Below are positions 6,681 to 16,102 of a stretch of 64,000 nucleotides of DNA, piece by piece (the first letter of the stretch is position 1; every line of letters begins with the position of its first letter). Under the pieces are notes generated by a model, which was not told where the DNA came from, did no database searches, and worked only from the letters and a program-made list of their open reading frames with translations. Origin of the DNA: Ramlibacter henchirensis (lineage in GTDB: Bacteria; Pseudomonadota; Gammaproteobacteria; Burkholderiales; Burkholderiaceae_C); NCBI RefSeq assembly GCF_004682015.1, contig NZ_SMLM01000001.1:434001-498000 (forward strand). Direction: 5' to 3'. Made by a program: the position numbers and the translations under genes.

Positions 6681-8489
6681 ATGGAACCCCGCCCCGCCAC
6701 CGAACGCATCGGTCCCGAGCTCGCCCAGGAGCTGATCGAGCTGTTCGCGCGCGAGGCGCGGCGCGTTCCCGTACCGGTGTTCCTGTCCTCCCTGCTGCTC
6801 GCTTCCATCGCCTGGAACCAGCTCGGCGGCTCGCTTCCGTGGGTCTGGCTCGCGGCGGTGGCGATCGTGCTGGCCCTGCGCTGGAAGGTACTGGGCGGCC
6901 TGCCCTCGTCTTCGCTGGGACTGCACGACAAGCTGCGCATCGCGGTCCTGATGAGCGCGCTCAACGGAGTGGTGCAGGGCACATCGATCGGTTTCGGCGT
7001 GGCGCTCGACACGCCCGAGCGTGCGGTGCAGTCGATTCTCCTGCTGACCCTGTGCGCCGGTTCGGTCGCGACCACGGGCGGATACCGGCCGGTGTTCGTG
7101 GCGTTCGTCGCGCCGACCCTCCTGCTGCTGAGCGTCATGTGGGCCGTCGGCGCGCCGGGCGCCTCGCACCCGTGGGTCGAATACTTCATCGCCTCGCTGG
7201 TGCTCGTGTACGGCATGCTGATGCTCCAGCTGGCCAACGACACGTTCCGCCTGCTGAAGGAATCGTTCCACATCCGCCAGGAGCAGGTGGTGCTCAACCG
7301 CCAGCTTCGCGCGGCGCTCGACGACGCCGAAGCGGCCAATCGCGCGAAGACGCGCTTCCTCGCCTCCGCCAGCCATGACCTGCGGCAGCCGATGCATACG
7401 CTGTCGCTGTTCGGCGCGGCATTGACGATGCGGCCGCTGGACGAAGCGACGCGGCAGATCGCGATCCACATGGACACCGCGCTGCAGGCGCTCAGCGCGC
7501 AGATCGACGCGCTGCTCGACGTGTCCAAGCTGGATGCGGGCGTGGTGCCGGTCAACCGCACGACCTTCTCGCTCTCCACGTTCCTGGCGCACCTGCACAC
7601 CGAATACGTGGAGATGGCCGGCGCGAAACGGCTGGCCCTCAAGATGCACTGTCCGCCCGATGCCACGTGCTGCACCGACGAAGTCCTGTTCGCCCGCATC
7701 GTGCGCAACCTCGTGGAGAACGCGATCAAGTACACGCCGGCAGGCGAAGTGGGGGTTCGCGTCTCGGGCGGGGACGCCGAGCACCTGGTGATCACCGTGG
7801 AGGACACGGGCATCGGCATCCCCGAGGCCGAGCATCAACGCGTGTTCGAGGAGTTCTACCAGCTGCACAACCCGGAGCGGGATCGCTCCCGCGGGCTCGG
7901 GCTGGGGCTTTCGATCGTCCGCCGCCTGGCGGAGCTGCTGGACCTCACCATCGACCTGCGCTCGTCTCCCGGGATCGGGACGCGGTTCGACATCGAGGTC
8001 CCCAGGGGACGGCCCGCGGTCGCAGTCTCACCGGATCCGGGCCCGGCGGACGCATCGCATCCCGACTCGTCGCTGGCCGGCACGCAGGTGCTGGTGCTGG
8101 ACGACGAAGAGGCCGTGCGGCAGGGCATGGAAACCTTGCTGCAGGCCTATGGCTGCGACGTGCGGCTGGCCGGATGCATCGAGGAAGCCGTCACCCAGTG
8201 CCGGTCCATGCGGCCCGACATCCTGCTGGTCGACCTGAGGCTCAGGGGGGAGGAGAGCGGGATCACGGCCATCGAGCAGCTGCGCTCGTTGCACCCCGGG
8301 GTGCCGGCCATCCTGATCAGCGGGGATACCGCTCCCGACCGCATCAAGGATGCGCACGAGGAGGGCATCGCGCTGCTGCACAAACCCGTGTCGCCGCAGG
8401 CGCTGCACCAGGCGATCACGCGCGAAGTCAAACCAAGGAGCAGACCCGATGAGCGACCCATCATCGCCCGCCAGGAAGGGCACGCCTGA
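6681..8489 (+). CDS. Membrane-bound hybrid histidine kinase with C-terminal receiver
   Basis: A 602-residue sensor kinase. Residues about 25-185 hold five or six membrane helices; a coiled linker leads to the HisKA box ASHDLRQP with His232. The HATPase domain shows NLVENAIKYTP (N box), DTGIGIP (G1) and GLGLGLSIV (G2). The C-terminal receiver (about 468-590) has Asp-Asp in VLDDEE, phospho-acceptor Asp518 in LLVDLRL and a Lys in LLHKPVS. The ATG at 6681 was chosen because it follows the regulator stop by 7 bp; an in-frame ATG at 6639 would overlap the regulator gene. No ribosome site is obvious, so translational coupling is likely. Its end overlaps the next gene by 41 bp. Confidence 0.92.
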   Translation: MEPRPATERIGPELAQELIELFAREARRVPVPVFLSSLLLASIAWNQLGGSLPWVWLAAVAIVLALRWKVLGGLPSSSLGLHDKLRIAVLMSALNGVVQGTSIGFGVALDTPERAVQSILLLTLCAGSVATTGGYRPVFVAFVAPTLLLLSVMWAVGAPGASHPWVEYFIASLVLVYGMLMLQLANDTFRLLKESFHIRQEQVVLNRQLRAALDDAEAANRAKTRFLASASHDLRQPMHTLSLFGAALTMRPLDEATRQIAIHMDTALQALSAQIDALLDVSKLDAGVVPVNRTTFSLSTFLAHLHTEYVEMAGAKRLALKMHCPPDATCCTDEVLFARIVRNLVENAIKYTPAGEVGVRVSGGDAEHLVITVEDTGIGIPEAEHQRVFEEFYQLHNPERDRSRGLGLGLSIVRRLAELLDLTIDLRSSPGIGTRFDIEVPRGRPAVAVSPDPGPADASHPDSSLAGTQVLVLDDEEAVRQGMETLLQAYGCDVRLAGCIEEAVTQCRSMRPDILLVDLRLRGEESGITAIEQLRSLHPGVPAILISGDTAPDRIKDAHEEGIALLHKPVSPQALHQAITREVKPRSRPDERPIIARQEGHA

Positions 8490-11400
8490 AGAGCGGGCGA
8501 CGCGCTGGCTGGCGCAAGGTTTCGAGACGCTGGTCGCTTCGCTGGAGGGCGATCCGCAGCGCACGGCGCAGGGCATCGACTTCGATGTCGTGGTCGTGGG
8601 CACCGGTTATGGCGGCGCGGTGGCCGCCGCGGAGCTTGCGAAGACGCGCGGGAGCAGGCGCATCTGCGTGCTGGAGCGCGGCAACGAGCACCTGCCCGGC
8701 TCGTTCCCTTCCCGCATGGCCGATCTGCCGGGACACGTGCGCTTCTCGAAGAAGGACACGCGGCACGCGCGCGGCCGGCGCGACGGCCTCTTCGACGTGC
8801 GCATCGGCGAGGACCTCTGCGCCGTGGTCGGCAACGGCCTGGGCGGCGGTTCCTTGATCAATGCCGGTGTGATGGCGCTGCCGGACAAGGGTGTCTTCGG
8901 CTCCGCGCACTGGCCCGCGGCGTTCCACCGGGAGCAGACCGTCGAGGCGCTGTTCGAGCTCGCAGGCGCACTCAAGGATCGCCTCGGCGCGACGCGCACG
9001 GTGCAGTCGGTCGACTTCCCCGAGCCGCGCAAGTTCCAGGCGCTGGGCAGCTTCCACGGCGGCGTGAAGGTGGAGCCGCTGCCGATCACGGTGGCGCTGA
9101 CCGGGGCGAACGAAAAGGATTTCAAGACCCGCGCGGGGGTGCGGGTCGATGCGTGCGTGCGCTGCGGCAACTGTGCGACCGGCTGCAACTACAACGCCAA
9201 GGTCTCGCTGGACGTGACGCTGCTGGCGGAAGCCAGGCAGCACGGCGCCGAGCTGTTCACCGGCGCGACGGTCCTCAAGATCGAGAAGGCCCTCGACGCG
9301 GGAGGCAAAACCGTGTGGCACCTGCATGTGGTCCACACCGACGAGCCGCTGCGGCGCAGGCATGGCACACCGACGGTCATTCGGGCGCGCCGCGTCGTGC
9401 TCGCGGCCGGCACCTTCGGCTCGACCGAGATCCTGCTTCGCTCGCAAGGCGCGGGGCTGCGGCTCTCGCACAAGCTCGGGCACCAGGTGTCGGCCAACGG
9501 CGACCTGATCGCGGCCGCCTACGCCGGCAAAGAGGAAGCCAACTGCGCCGCCGACGAAGACGTGGACCCGAGGGGGGTCGCGGACGCGAAGCGCGTCGGC
9601 CCGACCATCACCGGCATGCTCGACCTGCGCGCCACCGACGGCATGCTGATCCAGGACCTCGCGGTGCCCGGCCCGCTGCGCTCCTTGCTCGAGCAGAGCG
9701 TGACCACGGCTTCCGCGATCCACATGCTGGGCGAAGCGGACGAGCGGCCGCACGGTGCCGAAACGCAGGATGTCTGCGCGGTCGACGATGCGGCGATCCG
9801 CAACACGCTGATGGTGGCCATCATCGGCCACGACAGCGCGGACGGCGTGATGAAGCTCAATGCCAGCGGTGCGTGGGACGACGGCGACGGCGCCGCGACG
9901 ATCCAGTGGCCGACGCTCAGGGACTACCCGCCGCTGCAGGCGCGGCATCGCCGTTTCGAAGAGCTGTTGCGCGCATCCGGCGCCCGCGCGCTGCCCAACC
10001 CGATGTGGCAGCTGATGCCCGAGAAGCTGACCGAACTGCTGGGCGGCGAGACCGGCCCGCTGCTGACGGTGCATCCGCTCGGTGGTTGTCCGATGGGGGA
10101 CGACGCTGCTTCCGGCGTCGTCGACGAATGGGGCCGCGTCTTCGACGCGGCGCCGCGGAAGGATCTGAAGGAGCAGAAGGAGCAAATGGAGGAGGCCGCC
10201 CTGCACGAGGGGCTGGTGGTCCTCGACGGCTCCATCATTCCCGCGTCGCTGGGCATCAACCCGGCATTGACCATCGCCGGCGTGGCGCTGCGAGCGGTCG
10301 GGCAACTGCGAACGCAGTGGGGTTACACGGAGGGCGCCCCCCGACTCGAGATCGGCAGCCGGCCGTGGTTCAAGACGCCTGGAATGGTGGAGCCGTCGAA
10401 GGACACCCTGATCGAAGTGCTCGAACGCCTGTCGGGCCCCGTGCCGATCCGGGGGATCGATGGCCCCGGCAGCGCGGCCGCGCACGTCGAACTGACAATG
10501 CGCTTCGACCCGATCGCCACCCGGGACCTGGCGTCAGGAACTGCGGCCGCCACGCTGCGACTGCAGCCGGCCCACGGCCGCCTGCGCATCTTCGCGGAGC
10601 CGCCGCCGGAGGACACGGAGCCGGCGGACGAGGCCGCGCTCCTGGTCGCGACGGTGAAGGGCTCCCTGCGGGCGTTCAGCCACAAGCAGACCTCGCCCGC
10701 GGCGAGGCGCTGGCAAGGGCTGTGGGCCTGGTTCCGCAACCGCGGTCTTCGCGACTCCGTGCTGTGGGTCATCGATCGATGGAAGGGCAAGGCCCCGGAG
10801 AACGACAAGGGGTTCCTGCAGGAGGCGATGGAGCGCGGCAGGAGCCTGTGGGCGCTGAGCTCGCGCGCCGGTGGCACCCGCCTGCTCGAATACGACCTCG
10901 TGGTCGAGAGCGTCCTGGCTTCGAAGCTGCCGGCCTATATCCAGCGATCGATCGAGGGCGCGGCCATCCAGGGACGCAAGGAACTGACCTACTCGCGGCG
11001 CGCGAATCCCTGGCGGCAGTTGTCGCAGGTGTCGCTGACGGCGTTCCCGCGTGCTCGCAAGGCGGGCGCCGTCCTCGAGCTGGACACCGGCTACCTGGCG
11101 CGCCAGAAAACCCCTCTGTTCAGGATCGTGCAGCAGCAGGACCACGTGAAGGCGCTGGTCGATGTCGCGGCGCTCGGCCTTTATCTCACCCGGATGCTGA
11201 TCCAGATCCACGCGTGGAGCTTCAGGTTGCCGGACGAACCGCAGCCGCGCGACATCCAGCGGCTCCCGGGCTACGTGCCGGGTCTTCCGCCGCCGCAGGT
11301 CCACGAGTTCCCGGTCAGCCGACCGCGCAACGGCAAGCCCGTGATGGTGCGGCTGACGCACTACCCGTACTCGCAATCGAGGCGGGCACGCGCGATGCGG

Positions 11401-14325
11401 GCCAACCCCGCCGCGCAGGAGGCGATCCTGACGCCGATCCTGCTCATCCACGGCTACAGCGCGAGCGGCACGACATTCGCGCACCACTCGGTGCGGCCCA
11501 ACGTGGCCTCGTCGCTCTGGGACCGCGGCCGCGACGTCTGGATCGCCGACCTGCGCACCAGCGCGGGCATGCCGCATGCGAGGGAGCCGTGGGCTTTCGA
11601 GCAGGTCGGGTACGCGGACATTCCGGTCGCGGTGCACAAGGTCTGCGCGATGACCGGCGTCCCGAAGATCGACGTGTTCGCGCACTGCATGGGCTCGGCG
11701 ATGCTGGGCATGGCGCTCCTGGGGACCGAGTCCGATCGAGAGCGCTTCCTGCCGCTGCGGCGCGACCTGCCGAACCGGATCCGGCGCCTGGTGATGTCGC
11801 AGGTGGCGCCCGCGGTGGTGTTCACGCCGGCCAATACGTTCCGGGCGTATGCCATGCAGTACCTGCGGCATTTCCTGCCGCTGCACGACTACGAGTTCCG
11901 GCCCGCCGGCAGGCATTCGCACAAGGACCGGCTGATCGATCGCTTCCTGGCCACCTTGCCCTACCCGGAAGAGGAGTTCGACCGCGAGAACCCGTTCTGG
12001 CCGCCCTGGCGCCGCACGCCGTGGGTCGGCACGCGACACCGCATGGACGCGCTCTACGGCCGCGATTTCAACGTCAACAACCTGTCGTCGCGGATGCTGG
12101 AGTACATCGACGATCACTTCGGCCCGCTGAGCATCGAAACCGTGTCGCAGGCGGTGCACTTCGCGCGCCTGCGTGCGATCACCACGAGGAAGGGCTTCAA
12201 CGACTTCGTCCGGCCGGACCGCCTGCGCGAGAAGCTGCGCTTCCCCATCATGCATGTGCACGGCCGCCAGAACGGCCTGGCGTCGAACCGCACGCCGGCG
12301 CATTTCCGCAAGGTGCTGACGGACAGCGACGCGCGTTTCGAGAGCGACCGCGCCTTCCTGCCGAAGCTCTACGACGCAGGGCACCAGGACCTGCTGATCG
12401 GCGCGCCCGCCGAGGCGATGTTCAGGGACATGAACGCGTACCTCGAGGCGCCCTTCGCTCCCGTCGTCCCGGAGCAGACGGGCATCAGGATCACCTTTTC
12501 GGCCTGCATCCCGGCCTTCGGGGTGCGTGCGCCGCAACCGCTTGCAGGCAGCGATCGTTGCTCGCTCGGTGACGAGGGGGCGAGTGGCGCTCCGGTGGCC
12601 GCTCTGCTGATCCCCGTCGCGCAGCATGAGGGCGGCTATCTGCCGCTCGACGACAACGGGCGGCCGGTGAAGGCGGCGGAAGATGAACTGGTCCGGCTCG
12701 TGGCTTGGAGGGCGCTCAAGCCGGTGTCGCCGGAGGAACTGGCGACGCGCTACACCTTCGAGCTCGATGGCTACGCGCTGCCGCAGGGCGCATGCGGGGT
12801 CCTCGTGCTCGTGCTCTACAACATGTCGGCGGCGCTGCAGCCCGGCGTCGATCGCTTCAACTCCGACCTGGCCGGCCGGGTCGCCGAGAAGGCGAAGGGC
12901 AAGGGCGGCCACGGACTCGCGAGCCTCGCGGCGATGGCCGCCGATCCCAAGGGCGTGACCCTGCCCGGCATCGAGGCCTCGGCGGACCTGGCCGGCAGGA
13001 TCGCGCGGGAGATGGCGAAGTCCGTGCGGCGCACGCTCGAGGGCGCCGCGAGCGTCGAGCTCGGGCTGGGCATCCTGAACCTGCAACGGCGCGAAGCGCT
13101 GCAGGCGCCGTCCTCCACGAGATGCTTCGCGCTGGCCAGCTGCCAGTATCCCGGCGACATCCTGGATCGAACACCTCCCCGTACGCCGGAGGATGCACCG
13201 GCAGGCCCCAGCGACGCTTCGTATCTGCGGCTGCTGGCCTTGCTCGAAGGCAGGCGGGCAGGAAAGGCGCCGCTGCCGATCCCCGAATTCCTCGTGCTGA
13301 CCGGTGACCAGATCTACGCCGATGCGACGGCGGGTCTCTTCGACGCACGGCGCCTCGACGATCGCTACCGCATCTCCTACGAGGCGTTCTTCGGGGCGCG
13401 CGGTCCGAGGGCGGTGCTGTCGCGCCTTCCGGCGGTGATGCAGCCCGATGACCACGAGATCGGCGACAACTGGGAGCCCGACCCGGACGGCGCGTTCGAA
13501 CGGCAGGAAACGGAGCGCCTGAGACAGAAGGGCATCCGCGAGTTCCTTCGCAACCAGTGGGACGAGGATTGCGACGGCGGTGCGACCGTCAAGCTGTGGC
13601 GCCAGGCGCCCGCCGGCGGATTCGAATTCTTCTGGTCGGATGCGAGGACGGCGCGCACTCCGCGCACCGCGGCGACGGTGGGCAGCGCGAGCATGCTGGG
13701 CGAGGAGCAGACCGCCGCGCTCGACAAGTGGCTGGCCGACAGGAGCGTCGAGGGCCCGCGCTTCTTCGTCTCCGCGCCGATGGTGCTTCCGCGCCATCTG
13801 CAGACCCGCGGGGCCGCCACTGCGTCGGCCATCCGTTCGGACGCGTGGGATGGTTTCCCGGCCTCGCTGCACCGGCTGCTGGCCAGGGTGTACGAGCGCG
13901 GCACCGGCGACGTCGTGTTCCTGTCGGGGGATGCGCATGTCTCGAACGTCGCCCGCATCGAGATCAGCAAGGTGGGCGCGCCGGGCGTGGTGGTCGCGCA
14001 TTCGATCCACAGCTCGGCGCTGTATGCGCCGTATCCGTTCGCGAACGGGATCGAAGAGCACTTCGCCGGCAACGAGGTGTTCGAGTTCTCGCACGAGGGA
14101 GCGGCCTACCGCTGCAGTGTCGAGACCTCGTTCCCGTCCGTCGGGGACGGGTTCGCGGTGCTGACCGTGGCGACCGAGGGGGCCGGGTGGGCGGTGAACG
14201 TGCGCTTCGACCGCGCGGAGGGCACGCCCTTCGATGCGGTGAACAGCTTCGATTTCCGCATCGGCGGTGCGGCGGTGCCCGCGCCGGCGCCGAGCGAAGT
14301 TCGCGAGGGCGTGGTCCCGGCCTAG
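8449..14325 (+). CDS. 1958-residue fusion: GMC oxidoreductase, alpha/beta hydrolase and PhoD-like phosphatase
   Basis: A very large single reading frame. Residues about 42-620 are a GMC/cholesterol-oxidase-like flavoprotein: the FAD-binding GTGYGG (about 50-55), a ferredoxin-like CVRCGNCATGC at about 235-245 found in this oxidase subgroup, HPLGGCPMGD at 542 and the C-terminal LGINPALTIAG. After a linker region (about 620-980, without clear motifs), an alpha/beta hydrolase has LLIHGYSASG (about 997) and a nucleophile elbow HCMGS (about 1079-1083) with Cys where Ser is usual. The C-terminal third is a PhoD-like metallophosphatase: ASCQYPGD (about 1565), LTGDQIYAD (1617), QPDDHEIGDNW (1665) and LSGDAHVSN (1825). 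Start ATG at 8449 has AAGGAG 8 bases upstream. It follows the sensor kinase with a 41-bp overlap. No signal peptide; substrate unknown, perhaps a sterol- or lipid-like ester or phosphate. Confidence 0.88.
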   Translation: MSDPSSPARKGTPEERATRWLAQGFETLVASLEGDPQRTAQGIDFDVVVVGTGYGGAVAAAELAKTRGSRRICVLERGNEHLPGSFPSRMADLPGHVRFSKKDTRHARGRRDGLFDVRIGEDLCAVVGNGLGGGSLINAGVMALPDKGVFGSAHWPAAFHREQTVEALFELAGALKDRLGATRTVQSVDFPEPRKFQALGSFHGGVKVEPLPITVALTGANEKDFKTRAGVRVDACVRCGNCATGCNYNAKVSLDVTLLAEARQHGAELFTGATVLKIEKALDAGGKTVWHLHVVHTDEPLRRRHGTPTVIRARRVVLAAGTFGSTEILLRSQGAGLRLSHKLGHQVSANGDLIAAAYAGKEEANCAADEDVDPRGVADAKRVGPTITGMLDLRATDGMLIQDLAVPGPLRSLLEQSVTTASAIHMLGEADERPHGAETQDVCAVDDAAIRNTLMVAIIGHDSADGVMKLNASGAWDDGDGAATIQWPTLRDYPPLQARHRRFEELLRASGARALPNPMWQLMPEKLTELLGGETGPLLTVHPLGGCPMGDDAASGVVDEWGRVFDAAPRKDLKEQKEQMEEAALHEGLVVLDGSIIPASLGINPALTIAGVALRAVGQLRTQWGYTEGAPRLEIGSRPWFKTPGMVEPSKDTLIEVLERLSGPVPIRGIDGPGSAAAHVELTMRFDPIATRDLASGTAAATLRLQPAHGRLRIFAEPPPEDTEPADEAALLVATVKGSLRAFSHKQTSPAARRWQGLWAWFRNRGLRDSVLWVIDRWKGKAPENDKGFLQEAMERGRSLWALSSRAGGTRLLEYDLVVESVLASKLPAYIQRSIEGAAIQGRKELTYSRRANPWRQLSQVSLTAFPRARKAGAVLELDTGYLARQKTPLFRIVQQQDHVKALVDVAALGLYLTRMLIQIHAWSFRLPDEPQPRDIQRLPGYVPGLPPPQVHEFPVSRPRNGKPVMVRLTHYPYSQSRRARAMRANPAAQEAILTPILLIHGYSASGTTFAHHSVRPNVASSLWDRGRDVWIADLRTSAGMPHAREPWAFEQVGYADIPVAVHKVCAMTGVPKIDVFAHCMGSAMLGMALLGTESDRERFLPLRRDLPNRIRRLVMSQVAPAVVFTPANTFRAYAMQYLRHFLPLHDYEFRPAGRHSHKDRLIDRFLATLPYPEEEFDRENPFWPPWRRTPWVGTRHRMDALYGRDFNVNNLSSRMLEYIDDHFGPLSIETVSQAVHFARLRAITTRKGFNDFVRPDRLREKLRFPIMHVHGRQNGLASNRTPAHFRKVLTDSDARFESDRAFLPKLYDAGHQDLLIGAPAEAMFRDMNAYLEAPFAPVVPEQTGIRITFSACIPAFGVRAPQPLAGSDRCSLGDEGASGAPVAALLIPVAQHEGGYLPLDDNGRPVKAAEDELVRLVAWRALKPVSPEELATRYTFELDGYALPQGACGVLVLVLYNMSAALQPGVDRFNSDLAGRVAEKAKGKGGHGLASLAAMAADPKGVTLPGIEASADLAGRIAREMAKSVRRTLEGAASVELGLGILNLQRREALQAPSSTRCFALASCQYPGDILDRTPPRTPEDAPAGPSDASYLRLLALLEGRRAGKAPLPIPEFLVLTGDQIYADATAGLFDARRLDDRYRISYEAFFGARGPRAVLSRLPAVMQPDDHEIGDNWEPDPDGAFERQETERLRQKGIREFLRNQWDEDCDGGATVKLWRQAPAGGFEFFWSDARTARTPRTAATVGSASMLGEEQTAALDKWLADRSVEGPRFFVSAPMVLPRHLQTRGAATASAIRSDAWDGFPASLHRLLARVYERGTGDVVFLSGDAHVSNVARIEISKVGAPGVVVAHSIHSSALYAPYPFANGIEEHFAGNEVFEFSHEGAAYRCSVETSFPSVGDGFAVLTVATEGAGWAVNVRFDRAEGTPFDAVNSFDFRIGGAAVPAPAPSEVREGVVPA

Positions 14326-14780
14326 AGGACCTCGTGGACCGAGTAGATCGGGCCGGCCGCCTCGCGCCGGCCCGTGCCCACCGCGATCACTCGATTGAGC
14401 CACTGCAGCCGCGGCGCACTCGTCTCGAAGCTCGGCACGATGCGGAAGTAGTAGCTGCGCGGATCCACCGATTCGCCCGCGGCGAGCCGGGCCATCACTT
14501 CCGCGGGACCGTGTCGCAGGCCGCGATAGGCCATGTGGACCAGTTCGCCCTGGTCGGTGCGCAGCTGCAGGCGCGCGTCGAGCGCGAGCACGCCGTCGGA
14601 GCGCAGCAGGATCCAGTCGCCCCCTGCCGAGCCGAGCACTTCGCCCTTGAGGCGCTCGCCCTCGAACACGCCGCCTGCGACCGTGGAGACCCGGCGGCGC
14701 CCGGCGGGCGTGTCGCCCAGGTCCACGATCTCGGGGACCGAAAGGCGCAGGTCGAACAGGGGTCGCGTTTCGATGTTCAA
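14322..14780 (-). CDS. DUF3237-family protein
   Basis: A 152-residue protein of the DUF3237 (UPF0311) family, small beta-barrel proteins of unknown function that often sit beside catabolic genes. The start is TTG at 14780 with a strong AAGGAGG 6 bases upstream; an ATG just before it is followed at once by a stop. Family-like segments are AGGVFEGERLKGEVL, GGDWILLRSDGV and the C-terminal WLNRVIAVGTGRRE. Its stop overlaps the stop of the fusion gene through a shared CTAG. It could be the last gene read from the nic/tctC side, but 212 bp and a hairpin separate them. Confidence 0.85.
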   Translation of the reverse strand: MNIETRPLFDLRLSVPEIVDLGDTPAGRRRVSTVAGGVFEGERLKGEVLGSAGGDWILLRSDGVLALDARLQLRTDQGELVHMAYRGLRHGPAEVMARLAAGESVDPRSYYFRIVPSFETSAPRLQWLNRVIAVGTGRREAAGPIYSVHEVL

Positions 14781-14934
14781 GGCATCCCTCCTTCGGCGAT
14801 GGGCCGCGGCCGACTACTGTAGCCGGGGCGCGAATGGATGACCTGCTCGCCGCTTGCCGGCGCGGCAGGCCCGTCGTCGCCGGCGCCAGGTCCTTTCTCC
14901 GGTGGCGCGGCCAGGATGGCCGGCGGCCCGGAGA

Positions 14935-14960
14935 CTGGCTCCTGCGCCAGCAGGAGCCAG
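14935..14960. terminator. Perfect 10-bp stem-loop between tctC and the DUF3237 gene
   Basis: CTGGCTCCTG and CAGGAGCCAG flank a 6-base loop, a perfect hairpin. It lies just after the end of the nic-operon tctC gene on the minus strand. No U tract follows in either direction, so it may instead stabilise mRNA ends or be a single extragenic palindrome. Confidence 0.45.
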
Positions 14961-14992
14961 GCCGTGATGGCCGTGTCCATTCCCGGCGGAGA

Positions 14993-16009
14993 TCAGTCCG
15001 GCCGGATCGCGCGCGCCTTGATCACGGCGCCGTAGCGGTCGCTGTCGGCGGTCATCGAAGCGCGGAACTCCGCCGGCGTGCCGGACGCGGGTTCGGCGCC
15101 GATGGCGCGGATCTGCTGCGCGACCTGCGGGGTGGCCAGGATCTTGTTGACCTCGGCATTGAGCCGGTCGACGATCTCCGGCGGCGTGCCGGCGGGGGCG
15201 AAGAGGCCATGCGTGGTGCCGGCGTCGAAGCCCTTCAGGCCCAGTTCGTCCATCGTGGGCGTCTCGGGGAACTGGCTGGAGCGCTTCTTCCCCGCCGTCG
15301 CCAGCAGGCGCAGCTTGCCGCTCTTGATGTGCGTGACCGAGGCTCCGGAATCGAACGAGTAGTTCACGTTGCCGGCCAGCAGGTCCTGCAGCGCCGGCGT
15401 GGTGCCGCGGTAGGGGATGTGCACGGTGTGCAGGCCCGCCATCGCCTTCATCATCTCGCCCGCGATGTGGGGCGAGGTGCCGTTGCCCGCGCTCGAATAG
15501 CTCAGCTTGCCGGGGTTGGCCTTCGCGTACTTCACGAACTCGGGGAAGCTGGCGTACGGCTGGTCATTGCGCGTCACGAGGAAGATGTCGATGCGCCCGA
15601 TGCCCGCGACCGGCACGAAGTCCTTGAAGGGATCGAAGTTCATCTTCGGCATCATGTGCGGCACCATCGTGAACGAGCTGCCCGCCGAGACCAGCAGCGT
15701 GTAGCCGTCCGGCGCCGACTTGGCCACCGCCTCGGCGCCGATCAGGCCGCTGGCGCCCGCGCGGTTGTCGATCACCACGGGCTGGCCGAGGGCCTGCGAC
15801 AGCGGCGTGCCGATCGCGCGCGCCACCACGTCGGGCGAGCTGCCCGGCGGGAAGTTGACGATCAGGCGGATCGGCTTGGCTGGCCACGCTTGCGCCATCG
15901 CGGTCGCGGGCGCGAGGGCTGCGAACGAAGCGGCGCAGGCCAGCGCGGCCGCCTGCAGCGTGAAGCGGCGGCGGGACCCAGCCTGCCGCGGAGTGGTTTC
16001 GAAAGACAT
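14993..16009 (-). CDS. Bug/TctC-family tripartite tricarboxylate transporter receptor
   Basis: A 338-residue periplasmic binding protein of the Bug family. The ATG at 16009 is preceded by AGGAGC; an upstream ATG at 16024 has none. Residues 1-37 are a signal peptide (RRRFTLQAAALACAA to AMAQA). Mature-protein signatures are WPAKPIRLIVNFPPG, NRAGASGLIGAEAVAKSAPDGYT and HIPYRGTTPALQDLLAG. The membrane partners TctA/TctB are absent, as is common for Bug proteins. It is the last gene after nicF (93 bp gap) on the same strand, so its ligand may be the pyridine substrate or a dicarboxylate of this pathway (inference). Confidence 0.9.
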   Translation of the reverse strand: MSFETTPRQAGSRRRFTLQAAALACAASFAALAPATAMAQAWPAKPIRLIVNFPPGSSPDVVARAIGTPLSQALGQPVVIDNRAGASGLIGAEAVAKSAPDGYTLLVSAGSSFTMVPHMMPKMNFDPFKDFVPVAGIGRIDIFLVTRNDQPYASFPEFVKYAKANPGKLSYSSAGNGTSPHIAGEMMKAMAGLHTVHIPYRGTTPALQDLLAGNVNYSFDSGASVTHIKSGKLRLLATAGKKRSSQFPETPTMDELGLKGFDAGTTHGLFAPAGTPPEIVDRLNAEVNKILATPQVAQQIRAIGAEPASGTPAEFRASMTADSDRYGAVIKARAIRPD

Positions 16010-16102
16010 GGAACTGCTCCTCATGGAATGGTTGGACGAAGAGAAGCCGCCGGTGAGAGCGGCGCAAGAACATTTGGCGGAATGCCGCAAGACCCCGTTC
16101 GC

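Noticed and set aside
10534..14403. Minus-strand open frame of 1289 codons antisense to the fusion gene
   Set aside because: It is rich in Arg, His and Ala with no domain pattern or ribosome site, and mirrors the codon structure of the plus-strand gene, whose motifs are unmistakable.
14777..14980. Possible 67-residue leader frame upstream of the DUF3237 gene
   Set aside because: Ends at the DUF3237 start and has a weakly hydrophobic N-terminus, but it runs through a perfect stem-loop, is Pro-rich and lacks a ribosome site.
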